A DNA stretch of 64,000 nucleotides from Nemertoderma westbladi (taxonomy: Eukaryota; Xenacoelomorpha; Nemertodermatida; Nemertodermatidae). The stretch spans positions 62,001 through 126,000 of the forward strand of contig JAUCBJ010009143.1 in NCBI GenBank assembly GCA_032718475.1, in the 5' to 3' direction. How positions within the stretch are numbered: the first letter of the stretch is position 1; the number at the start of each line of letters is the position of its first letter. The position numbers and the translations under genes are program-made. The notes under the pieces were generated by a model. That model did no database searches, was not told the DNA's origin, and worked only from the letters and a program-made list of their open reading frames with translations. Of the stretch, positions 1-9,698 are shown piece by piece.

Positions 1-156
1 TTTTTTAAAATTTTTAAATTTTCCAAAAATTTTGAAAATAAAATTTGTTTTGATACCCACCAGACAAAACTCAACGCAAATCACCACAACCCCGCTCCTA
101 TGCATTTCCTTGTATTTGCATACGAGGAATGCATACGAAGTGAGTTGCGTCCAACA
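1..156. other. AT-rich flank downstream of BEL/Pao A1 pol
   Basis: This short stretch lies just past the pol stop codon of the minus-strand element A1. It starts with a run of T and A tracts and has no open frame of note. It should be 3' untranslated or 3' LTR sequence of A1, but the matching 3' LTR lies outside the window, so this is inference from position only. Confidence 0.4.
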
Positions 157-3129
157 CTAATTCTGTTTTGAGGCAGGAGACAAATTATAATCTCCCATCT
201 CGATACGTGTCTCCTCTAATAACACAATATCTTGGACCGGTCGGTCCAAGGTGTGTAAACCATTAGTTTTACACTTTTTTGGGTGCGGACACTTGCACCT
301 AATTTTCACAGTGACTGTGCGCACTATGTTTTGCACGTCTGGGTGTGTATGCAAGATCACACCTGTCTCCCAATACTTTCTCTTGACAATCGGCTCGGTT
401 ATCAGTACGTAGTCTCCTCTTTGGAGACTCCGAACCGTTTTGTACCACTTTGTTCTGGTAGATATGGTGGGAAGATCGTATTCCCGCCAATATTCCCAGA
501 ATGTGTACGCCACAAATTGAGTCATTTTCCAGCTTTTACGACTATATAGGTCGGCACTAACGGGTTCTGATGCCGGCACAAGAAATGCTGGACTCTGCAT
601 TAGCAAATGATTCGGCGTTAATGCAACACCGTCTGGCAACATAGCTATCGGCCTCGAGTTTAGTGTATGCTCGATTTCAATGAAAGCTGTGACCAGTTCG
701 TCGTCGGTAAGTTGTTTGTTCACAGGCAATGTTTTGGCAATGGCCTGCTTTACAGAGCGAACTAAACGCTCCCAACTTCCTCCTCTCCAAGGACTTTCTG
801 GAGTATTAAATCTCCATTCTACTCGTTGCGGCAAAAGTGCTGCAGAAATTTCTTTATTCTGTGCCGCTTTATGAGCCGCGTTCAACTCGCAATTCCCTCC
901 GACAAAGTTTGTACCCTTATCGGAGTAGAACGCCTTTACTAGTCCTCCCCTGGCCATAAATCTCTTCAAGGCCAGGAGCAGAGATTTGGCCGACATGTCT
1001 GCCACACGCTCAATGTGTATGGCTCTACTAGCCATGCATGTCAGTAGCAGGCCCCATCGCTTGTGGGTCAGCCGTCCACTCTTTGCCTCAATCGGACCAA
1101 AACAATCCACCCCTGTGTTCGTAAAGGGTGGGTCATATGCCTGCACTCTCGCTTCCGGGAGTTCAGCCATCTCCTGTTCCAATACTCTGGCGTTCACTCT
1201 CTTGCAAACCAGACAGGCGTCATACATAGTGCCGACTGCCCTGCTTGGCTGCAATAGAATGAATCGCTGTCTCGCTGCCGACAAACAGTGTAACCTTCCC
1301 TCGTGATGCAACCTCTTGTGTATATCCCATAGAATCGCTCTTTGCAATTCTATTGGGTGACTAGGGATTATCACTGGGAACCTAAACTGTGAGTTTATGT
1401 CGACAGTCTGGATTCTCGATCTATGACAAATTAAACCCTTATGGATTAATGGACTCCATTTTCTAAGGGGTTTATAGAGAACTGGTCGTTGAGCCGATAA
1501 TAGATGGAATTCTTTAGGGAAGGCACACATTTGATAATGCTTCAAATGCTTTAATTCCGCTTGATCAATCTCATCCTCTGTCAGAGGTTGTTTCAATTTC
1601 TGAATTCGCTCACTATTGGTGCTCAATGGTTCTCTCAAATGTTTCGAATGTTTTAAACAAAGGTACAAAATGTATCGGCTTAACCACGCAGTTCTTTTAC
1701 AAATTGTCAGCCAAGAGGCAGACGAATTTAGTAATTTGTCATAAACACTACATGGTTCTAATGCCAGCGACGGTTGTCCGCTAATTAATGGAAGTTTCGA
1801 ATCCAAACCCGCAGGTTTGGGAACCAAAGGATCCATTGTGTCGGTCATTTTTTGTCCGTCACTTACCAACTGTGACTCTGGTTTAGTCTGTAAGGGTGGT
1901 TTTACGTCATAACTTACCCTTCCGGACCTAGTAGTCACGTAAGTCTGTTGGTCTGACAGGTCTCCGGGCCGCTCCAATGACTCTTCAGGCCGCTCCAATG
2001 ACTCTTCAGGCCGCTCCAATGACTTAAGTTTGGCTTTAGACTTCGACTTAGAGACTTTCTCCACCTTGACTTCTGCATCTTCAGGCATCGGATTGGTCAC
2101 TATCTTTAGTCGCTCTGGCCAATGTTCCTGTGTCCTTGTTAGAAAATCAGGTCCATGCAACCAAAACTCCTGCGACTCTTCCTGACAGAATTCCGCTGGC
2201 ATTGCACCTCTCGAAGTTATGTCGGCCGGGTTTAACACTCCCGGACAATGTCTCCATTGTTCCTTCGTCGAAAAGTCAACGATCTGAGCGCGTCTATTGG
2301 CCACAAATGTCTTTAGTGCAATATTGTCGGCCGCAATGTATACTAACACCAAGGATGCGTCCGTCCAATAGAATAAGGTCAATGTCGTGTCTAACTCCTC
2401 AATTATCTGCTTACTTACCTCGACTGAAACTACAGCCGCCTGTAACTCTGCACGAGGGACAGTCATGTATTTGACCGGCATTGTCTTTGATCTAGAAGTC
2501 ACAAAGGCCGTCTCAAACTTGTCCTGACTTACCTCTCGGCGAAGGTAGGCTACCATACCAAAGCCGGTGTCACTTGCGTCACTAAACATATGCAGTTCGA
2601 GATCAGCTGGAAATACCAGCTGATTCGGAAAGTAGGATCGGGGTACATCTATATTTTTCAATAGATGCAACTCGGCTTCCCACTCTCTCCACTGCTTTGC
2701 ATGTATAGGAGATATTGGTTCGTCCCACTCTAGGTCGGACAACCAAATTTTCCTCATGCACGCTCGTGCCTGTAATATAACCGGACTGATAAAGTTCATC
2801 GGGTCAAATAGTCTACTTAATGTCGATAAGCAAATCCTCTTTGTCAAAACTTTGTCTGGGCTACTGGGCTCAAATCTAACTCTTACCTGGAACTTATCTG
2901 AGTTCGGGTTCCAAGCGAGTCCCAGTACTCGCGCCATGGGGATTGGTTCTACCCCCAATTCAATGTCTCCGCTCCCGCGATCCTTTACCGGGAATGACTC
3001 TAACAGGGCCTCCGAGTTCGTAGTGAACTTGGTCAGAGGACATCCCCCTGTAGCCAAGCACTCTTGCAGGCCGTGAGCCACTTCTATGGCTTGTTCCGCC
3101 GTGTCCTTAGACACCAATCCGTCGTCCAT
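157..3129 (-). pseudogene. BEL/Pao family A copy 1: C-terminal pol (RNase H, integrase, DUF5641)
   Basis: This is the 990-codon C-terminal part of an A1 pol polyprotein, opening directly after an internal stop at 3130-3132. It begins inside the RT palm at the MDD of the YMDD box. It continues through a peptidase_A17/RNase H-like region (SDASDTGFG near 2560-2590; HCPGVLNPADITSRG near 2200-2260) and a H2C2 zinc-binding integrase head (H..H...C..C near 1200-1320). The integrase core carries TGVDCFGP near 1090, YSDKGTNF near 910 and the glutamate in GSWERLVR near 760. A DUF5641-type tail follows. Between RNase H and integrase is a charged linker with three 21-bp repeats (SLERPEE) at about 1965-2030. 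Its N-terminal half is nearly identical to A2 at 28482-29487. The integrase half has no second copy in the window. It is untranslatable as one protein with the rest of pol because of the upstream stop and the LINE insertion. Confidence 0.9.
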
Positions 3130-4208
3130 TTAGAAGTTTCTCAATATAGACTCGATTACCTCTACTGGATACTTACCAATCTGGGCTGTTGCCGTTTTCT
3201 TTAGAACAAACAGCGTGCCGTTTGGACTATCGCGGGCACCAAATATCCTAACGTACATCTGGTATGTAACCACTGGGCCGGATAAGTCTTCATTCTCAAA
3301 CCAGAGAAATCGAAGGCTATCCTGGTCTGCCTTACAGGCTCTTACCTGGTGGAACATCGCCTCGATGTCACAAGTAAATGCGAATCGCCGCTGTCTAAAA
3401 CGCAACAGTATTCCAATCAAATAATTGTTCAGGTTGGGACCATCCATCAACTCTGAATTCAGGGACATACCTCTATAGACTGCTGCGCAGTCGTTGACTA
3501 CTCGGACTTTGTCTGGCTTGTCAGGGTGAGTCACATAGTGGTGTGGAAGGTAATAAGTCTGGTCTGTCACTAAGTCAGGGTCCTCTACCTTCCCAGCAAA
3601 TCCCTTGGCGAAATAGTTGTTGATCTGGGCGCAATACTTCTCCCTAATGTCCGGATTCTTCAACAACCGAGCCGTTACTCCGTTCAATCTTTTCAAGGCT
3701 AAGTTATAGTTGTTCTCCAACTTAGGTGGTTGTCGACGCCACAACATTCCAACTTCAAAATGTCCAGTCGGCAGCAGACGTATGGTATCTTCCATCATCT
3801 CCAGCGACCGTTTCTCATCAGTGGACATGGCTAGGTCATATCCACCGGGTTCCATTGCGTCCCTATCCAGCCATTCGACGGTTCTAGCTCCTGTCTCGAG
3901 GTCCTGGCGTATCAATTCCTTCTGTAGCTCCTCCTCACTGTATTGGAAAATGTCTAGGTCTCGATATTTAGCCACTTGACCCTCCACTATGTTGGTATAA
4001 GTCAAAACGTTACTCAGATAAGTAGCGTGGGCCGCTGAACCAGACCCATGGGTCTGATAACAGTAGTCCTCGGGTTCACTATCTGTCCGGTCGTTATGAA
4101 GTGGTTCCGACAACCTAACATTATCGGGAATCAACTCCTCGTCTGACTCGCTAAAGTCACTATAGTGGTCAATACAGGTTCTCCTAAACTCGTCTATGTC
4201 TGGTGGTT
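3130..4208 (-). pseudogene. BEL/Pao family A copy 1: N-terminal part of RT
   Basis: The frame from 4208 down to 3130 encodes the region linking protease to RT and the RT fingers and palm. Motifs include HYVTHPDKPDKVRVVNDCAA, SLNSELMDGPNL, the first catalytic aspartate in CDIEAMFHQV, and ending ESILRNF. The frame stops at 3130-3132, where copy A2 has the tyrosine codon of the YMDD box, so the break falls in the catalytic motif itself. The upstream end at 4208 is a breakpoint: the sequence is continuous with 9699 when compared with A2 at about 27405-27413, and the intervening 5.5 kb is an inserted LINE. No ATG is expected here because this is the middle of a polyprotein. Confidence 0.9.
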
Positions 4209-4911
4209 ATATAATTTTCAATATAATTTCAAGATACCTCACAAACAATACAGATGCACCGCACCAAAAATTGTATGGAATAGTAATATAATTACTAAAC
4301 GTCATTGTTTATCAATCGCCATTGACTGGTGCCTACAATTTTAGGAGATTACTTAGACACAATAGCAAAGCTAGTGCTGTGCCTGGGTAACCTTTTACTA
4401 ACAAGTTGATTTGCGAGGGGGGGGGGGGGGGGGGTGGATTGGCGGTATGACACCAAAGAATTGGGTAACCATCTTATACACCTGAGAATGATAACTGTGG
4501 GAAGCCAACCCAGAGTACTCCCGCGAGGACCTTCTCACTGACCAGACTGCAGACTGTGAAATTGAGGGGAGTGGGAAAAAACGGTGGCATTCTAGAGTAA
4601 TGAGTAGGATAGTAATATAAGTTTCAGAGTTGATAATTGAGGTCGATATGTCAAAGTGGATAACTGTAACCGATGATACGCAGAGGGTATAATTCTAAAA
4701 GATGTGACAGACTGGATAATTGAAACCGATGAGTAAGAGTGGAAAAATTGTGACCAATATTTCAAGGTAGATAAATGCGACCGATGAGACAGAGTGGATG
4801 GATGAATCAGAGTGGATAAATATTTACCGATGTGTCATAGTCGATAATTGTAATCAATTTGACTGAGTGGTTAATTGTGACCAATAAGACATAGTGGATG
4901 ATGGTAACCGA
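4209..4911 (-). other. LINE 3' UTR with homopolymer and degenerate 28-bp repeats
   Basis: This is the non-coding tail of the LINE. It contains an 18-base G run on the plus strand (4417-4434, C run in the element's sense). About ten degenerate units of roughly 28 bp lie between about 4634 and 4918, built on TGGATAATTGTGACCGATGA-like text (plus strand). The extreme 3' end carries two short AT-rich imperfect repeats (plus-strand ATAATTTCAA type) directly against the host breakpoint. CR1-like elements often end in short tandem repeats rather than poly(A), which fits, but the family-specific tail was not identified. Confidence 0.7.
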
Positions 4912-4918
4912 TTATAGA
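4634..4918. repeat. Degenerate ~28-bp tandem repeat in LINE 3' UTR
   Basis: About ten imperfect units share a pattern of AGTGGATAA, then TTGTGACC, then GATGAGACA, with spacing varying from about 18 to 55 bases. The units begin in the 3' UTR and reach the last codons of ORF2. They are visible by eye. I have not measured identity. Confidence 0.6.
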
Positions 4919-7900
4919 TCAAGTAAATGCCTTTTTAGTTGTTTGGCAAAGATTGATTTAACAACAATATTTCGAAGGTCATCAGACAGTGAATTCCATA
5001 GTAGGGGACCTTGAAAAGCAACAGATTGGTGGGCAACTTCAAGACGGACTGAAGGGAGATTAAAATGGCCAGATTTAGAAGAGCGAGTATTATATGAATG
5101 GATAGAAGCAGTTTTACGAAATAAATATGCCAGTGGGTGTTTAGGGTTACGGGATATATCGTACATTAGATTACAGATCTGGTGCTTATATAAAGCTTCA
5201 AGGGGTAAGATTTGTAGCTTACGGTAGATAGGAATTGAAGATGATCGGCGGTGGCTGAAAGATAAGCACCTAACTATTTTATTAATTTTAATTCGTAAAG
5301 GTTTTAAGATCGAAGTGTATGTACCCCCCCATACAACTAACCCGTAGTTTATGTAAGGATAGATAAGAGAAAAGAATAGGGTACGCATTATTTGGAGGGG
5401 GAGTAAATGTCTTAGTCTGAAAAAAATGCCACCGGATTTAGATATTTTATTGAGAACATACTGGACATGTTGGCGAAATGTTAGTTTACTGTCTATGTGT
5501 AGGCCTAAGTACTTGGAAACTGAAACTTGTTTAATTTGTTTGCCATCAATATGAATTGGGTTTAACTGTCTGAAGTTGCCGTGGAGATTGGAAAAAATTG
5601 TATATTCTGTTTTTTTGAGGTTTATTGTTAATTTATTATCATTTATCCACTTAGATACACTTGTCAGATTTGAGTTAACCGATAGAAACATATCGCTAAC
5701 CGATGCTGTTGTATGGCTAAGGCTGGTATCATCAGCGAATAAAGTGGTTCGAAGTTTACTGGAATTTGGTAGGTCGTTGATATATAGGAGGAATAGAAGT
5801 GGTCCTAAAATAGATCCTTGGGGAACTCCACAGGTGACCGGTTTGATGGAAGAGTGGATATTGGCTATGGAAACAAACTGGGAACGTTCAGATAGGTAAT
5901 CTGTAAGTAGAGAGTGAGGAGTCCCGCGGATACCGTACGAGCAAAGTTTCTTCAGAAGAATTCCTATGTCCAAAGAGTCGAAAGCTTTCTTTAGGTCTAT
6001 ATATACAACTGAAGTGGATTCTTTATTATCTAAGGCGGTACGAATATTTTCTACAATATTAAGAACAGCAAAAGTTGTCGTGAATTTTTTCCTAAACCCG
6101 AATTGATTTGGACAGATGACTGAGTAACGTTCAAGGTAAGAAACAATTTGATCATTAATCAGTTTTTCGTATAGTTTATTGAAAACAGAAAGCAATGAGA
6201 TCGGCCTATAGTTAGATGGGTTCAGAGGACAATCGCCCTTATATACGGGAATCACCTTTGCAACCTTAAGTAGACTGGGATAAAAGCCCTGGGTAAAACT
6301 AAGATTTATTAGAGTGGCCAAATGTAATGATAGGGGATATGCGCCAAATTTAAGTAATTTGATAGGAAAATTATCATTAGAGGCAGAATCTTCTTTGAGA
6401 TGTAAAATGTTATATTGAACCTCGACCGGGGATGTCTCAGTTAGTCCAAATGAATTCGATTTCTTATAACTGATATGACCAGTGGGACAGCGTGTGGAAC
6501 TAGGTACAGCAGCGGCCAAAGACGGACCGATGGTGGTGAAAAAGTTATTGAATTCGTTTACTATGTCGTTAGGATCTGTAAGAGTTACTTTATGATCAAT
6601 GGAGACTAGTTTTTTGGGATGTGAGAGATTTTTCCCGCGATGAAGAACAGAGTTTATAGTACGCCAGGTTTTTTTTATACTCGACTTATTTTTCTCGAAT
6701 TCTTTTGAATAATATTGTTTTTCAGCTGCACGGAGAAGTGAAGTAAGCAAGTTCCTATATTTTTTATATGCCGTAAGATTATACTCAGATGGGTTTGAAA
6801 CAGATTTTGTGTATAAATAGCCTTTCCGTTTAATAGCAGTCAGAAGTGATGCCGTAAGCCATGGTTTCTTAGGTAAATCTTTTTTTGTTATTATTTTGGT
6901 CGGGAGATTATGAGAACAAATATTTTGGAAATCCTTATAGAAGCAATTGAAGCGGTCTGTAGAGGGGACATTCAGACTCTTATAAGTCCACAAATCAGGA
7001 TTATTTAAGCTGTCAATGAAATTATTTTTATTAAACTGAGAGAAATCGTAACTAGTCTTGGAACTCTCAGGTTTAAAATAAGTGTTATAATCAGATAGCA
7101 AAATGAAAGTAGATAAATGGTCAGATGTGCCAATTTCATGGAGGAAAACACCATGGTGACACAAGGAAGATTTAATGTTTGTACTAATGTGATCGATTAG
7201 AGTACGAGAGAAGGGAGTTATTCTGGTTGGTTTGTCTATCAGCTGGGTGAAACCATTGGAGGACAAAGCAGCTAAATAATCCTGGGAATTAATGGTATTA
7301 GCATTATTCCCATATAGATCAATATTAATATCTCCTGTAACGATAACATCATAATTTTTGTCAGCCAAAGTATGCAGTGTTGAATCGAGGTTCGAGATAA
7401 AATTACTAGTGTCAACTTGTTGTGAACGGTAAATACAACCTACTATTAGCGGTTTATTGGAATGTGGATGATTGACCTGGATCCACTTATTTTCCGGTCC
7501 AATAATCTTAATGTCACTCCTCTCAGTGACATCCAATTCATTACGAACGTAAATCGCAGTGCCACCACGAGGTTTCATTGAATCCCGAAAATCACAGAAA
7601 GGAGAGGTATAACCAGCGAAGCTAAGTGGGCCCAGCTCAATATTATCGGTCAGAAAAGTTTCACTGAAAGTAATAATATCAAATCGCGACTCAAGAGTTT
7701 CAAAAAAGTTAGAAATTTCCGAGTAATTGGCAGGGAGGCTGCGGCAGTTTAAGTGAAACACAGACAATGGGTGGTCACAGGATTTGTACAAAGTATCAAA
7801 TTTATCGAAATTAAAATACTCATTTGTGGTTAGGTATGATGTAATATTACCGTCCGGGTTAATACTTTCAAAGTAATTGTTTACCTCGTCTACAGAGATG

Positions 7901-8232
7901 TTGTTATTAATATTATCCAGATTATCATAAAATATGTCTAAATCATTGTCAGGAATTCCAGAGAAGGGAAAGGTTTCATGTAAACAGTGAAAGCACCAAT
8001 AGATTTGATTAGATTCGAAATCTGAGGTTGGAATATGGGAGCCACATTGAAAATGAAAGGATAAACCACATAGTGGGCAGTGAAAGTGGGCCTCGCGGAG
8101 GCAAATACGGGTATAGCAAAACCCGCAGCCATCATCCACAAGAGATGGCAACTGACAGGGGTTGGCTAAAATGATAGTACAATTGACAGACTGTTTAATT
8201 TGTCTGGGAGAAAATGACGAGGCACTAACCAA
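4912..8232 (-). CDS. LINE ORF2: PHD-like zinc finger, AP endonuclease, reverse transcriptase
   Basis: This 1,106-codon open frame encodes the enzymatic protein for target-primed reverse transcription. Residues about 33-85 form a Cys/His treble-clef or PHD-like finger (C-x2-C, HC-x2-CG, H-x2-CG, then WC-x2-C). Residues about 155-395 are an APE-type endonuclease with the expected landmarks LNCRSL, FSET, YR, TGDINIDL, TLIDHI and SDH. RT follows at about 620-890 with NYRPISLLS, YIDLKKAFDS, GVPQGSILGPLLF and the catalytic FADD at about residue 831. A C-terminal thumb and connection region carries no obvious zinc knuckle. No stop or frameshift is seen. Oddly, the in-frame stretch between the upstream stop and the zinc finger has no ATG (the frame opens at a TTG). 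Initiation could therefore be non-AUG or reinitiation, or the start was lost. The coding potential is otherwise intact. Confidence 0.9.
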   Translation of the reverse strand: MVSASSFSPRQIKQSVNCTIILANPCQLPSLVDDGCGFCYTRICLREAHFHCPLCGLSFHFQCGSHIPTSDFESNQIYWCFHCLHETFPFSGIPDNDLDIFYDNLDNINNNISVDEVNNYFESINPDGNITSYLTTNEYFNFDKFDTLYKSCDHPLSVFHLNCRSLPANYSEISNFFETLESRFDIITFSETFLTDNIELGPLSFAGYTSPFCDFRDSMKPRGGTAIYVRNELDVTERSDIKIIGPENKWIQVNHPHSNKPLIVGCIYRSQQVDTSNFISNLDSTLHTLADKNYDVIVTGDINIDLYGNNANTINSQDYLAALSSNGFTQLIDKPTRITPFSRTLIDHISTNIKSSLCHHGVFLHEIGTSDHLSTFILLSDYNTYFKPESSKTSYDFSQFNKNNFIDSLNNPDLWTYKSLNVPSTDRFNCFYKDFQNICSHNLPTKIITKKDLPKKPWLTASLLTAIKRKGYLYTKSVSNPSEYNLTAYKKYRNLLTSLLRAAEKQYYSKEFEKNKSSIKKTWRTINSVLHRGKNLSHPKKLVSIDHKVTLTDPNDIVNEFNNFFTTIGPSLAAAVPSSTRCPTGHISYKKSNSFGLTETSPVEVQYNILHLKEDSASNDNFPIKLLKFGAYPLSLHLATLINLSFTQGFYPSLLKVAKVIPVYKGDCPLNPSNYRPISLLSVFNKLYEKLINDQIVSYLERYSVICPNQFGFRKKFTTTFAVLNIVENIRTALDNKESTSVVYIDLKKAFDSLDIGILLKKLCSYGIRGTPHSLLTDYLSERSQFVSIANIHSSIKPVTCGVPQGSILGPLLFLLYINDLPNSSKLRTTLFADDTSLSHTTASVSDMFLSVNSNLTSVSKWINDNKLTINLKKTEYTIFSNLHGNFRQLNPIHIDGKQIKQVSVSKYLGLHIDSKLTFRQHVQYVLNKISKSGGIFFRLRHLLPLQIMRTLFFSLIYPYINYGLVVWGGTYTSILKPLRIKINKIVRCLSFSHRRSSSIPIYRKLQILPLEALYKHQICNLMYDISRNPKHPLAYLFRKTASIHSYNTRSSKSGHFNLPSVRLEVAHQSVAFQGPLLWNSLSDDLRNIVVKSIFAKQLKRHLLDL

Positions 8233-9182
8233 GGCGAAGATAGTTTAAACGATAAAATGTAGTCAGTACAGTACTAACTGCACAGCATTATTAACTTCAA
8301 GCATCAATATATAATCTAATCTATGTACTCCAAGTACCAATGAATACATTTATTATGATTATTAATTAACATAATAAACATTGTATTTTATTGAACTTCA
8401 TAATTATTTATTTTATATGGTGTTCATAGTTTATTGTACCTAGTTAGATAAATTTTACTGTACATATGTGATACTACTTTTTACACTGTAGCTACGTAAC
8501 TGATATATTTCAAACTGTAAATTTAATTTTATTTCAAGTTTAATGTATCAATGTATTTATATACACGTGATTTATTGTAAACTACTGTACAGAGTTAGAC
8601 CATTTATGTTACCTAGGCAAGTCAATTATATTATATGACTTTAAACATGTATTATCCTGCCGTCCATTAATTTACTGATTTACACCAGATTTACATAAGA
8701 CAATGTAAAATAAATTACCGGTAAATTGTGATTTATTTATATTATGCACTATTGTGCAGTATGTATTTTTATGCACCATTTTCAAAACCATCAATTCAGA
8801 TCAATTCAAAACCATTTACGAAAGTAGGTGTATATGGATCATGTACACATATGAAAATCCCAGACTGTTAGACTTACTAGCTTAAGTACCGGTAGGGTAT
8901 ATAATTTAAATTTTAGTTATTACATTAAACTGATAATCATAGAACTTGAGCTATAATAATTATGTAATAAAAAGAAAAAAATTAATAAATTGGGAGCGTT
9001 TCCATCATTAAGCCTAAAAAAAAGAGTTTATATGTTTTCAAAGATAAGATTTCTAACCAGGAGATAAGTGACAAAGCCTGGAACCATATGGCTAATTAGT
9101 TACCGTAACACAAAAAAAAAAAACTGGTTGATTACCAGATAAACTAACCACATGAGTACATATCTTGCAATCTTGGTACATA
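8233..9182 (-). other. AT-rich spacer between LINE ORF1 and ORF2
   Basis: These 950 bases contain no open frame of interest on either strand. They are strongly AT-rich, with several TACCGGTA-type motifs (near 8715 and 8885). The spacer is long for an inter-ORF gap in a CR1-like element. It could hold a further small insertion, but I see no terminal repeats that would delimit one. Confidence 0.5.
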
Positions 9183-9698
9183 TCACAGGTTATTGATGGG
9201 AGTGAAGAACCCTGAGTTAACCAGTGGAGCAGTGTCGCTACCGAGTGGGGCGGTGATTGTTGAGATCTGGGAGCCGTTCCCGGATTGATTTGGATCGGAG
9301 AGAGCTGGTGAGACAGAGCGGCCGCGACCAACACTCTGCCAAGGATGGCCACCAGGCTGGGAGCCTGAGGGAGTCGACAGCGGAATGGACACAGGAACAG
9401 CTCTACCTGAACCCTGAACCAACCGCTCCAACTCTGTTTTGTTATTTACCTTTTTAGTGCGACTGGAATCCGAAACTTTGATGAGGATGTTCCCGTTAAT
9501 CGTAAAGGCAGAATGGATTACATTGCGATTTTTTAGCTCCCGAGCCTCATTAAGAAGGTTGAACCGACGTGTGGTTAGATGCTCGGTAAGGTAAGCCGGA
9601 TTGTTTAACTTCTTCTTGTTCTTTAAAGCAAAAGTTGCCGCTCCATGTCCAAGGAATCGGATGATTAAGGGTCGAGAAACGGGAACTTTAGCAGAACG
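9183..9698 (-). pseudogene. LINE ORF1 3' fragment (FP-like RNA-binding C-terminal domain)
   Basis: The open frame starts at the LINE/host breakpoint and runs about 170 codons to a stop near 9183. The first 90 residues read RPLIIRFLGHGAATFALKNK, then YLTEHLTTRR, NLLNEARELK and SAFTINGNILIKV. This is the pattern seen in the C-terminal domain of many CR1/jockey ORF1 proteins, related in pattern to baculovirus FP-like proteins, where the family binds nucleic acid. The rest is a Ser/Pro/Gly-rich low-complexity tail. The N-terminal coiled coil and start are missing because the element is 5'-truncated here. Motif recognition is by eye. Confidence 0.7.

Larger units (their letters stand above)
4209..9698 (-). 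mobile_element. CR1/jockey-like LINE inserted in BEL/Pao A1 (5'-truncated)
   Basis: This 5.5-kb non-LTR retrotransposon lies in the same orientation as its BEL/Pao host. In sense order it holds the 3' part of ORF1 (9698-9183), an AT-rich spacer, ORF2 with zinc finger, endonuclease and RT (8232-4912), and a 0.7-kb 3' UTR ending about 4209. Its borders come from alignment with the uninterrupted copy A2. The host reads through to 4208 on one side and resumes at about 9699 on the other. No target-site duplication is visible; at most two host bases differ at the joint. ORF1 is cut at the 9698 border with no start, so the element is 5'-truncated. Assignment to the CR1/L2/jockey group rests on RT and endonuclease motifs and is not a tree-based placement. 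Confidence 0.85.

Noticed and set aside
9665-9698. C-terminal tail of the A1 protease frame reading VLLKFPFLDP
   Set aside because: These codons are LINE sequence read in the wrong frame past the breakpoint, not part of the BEL/Pao protein.
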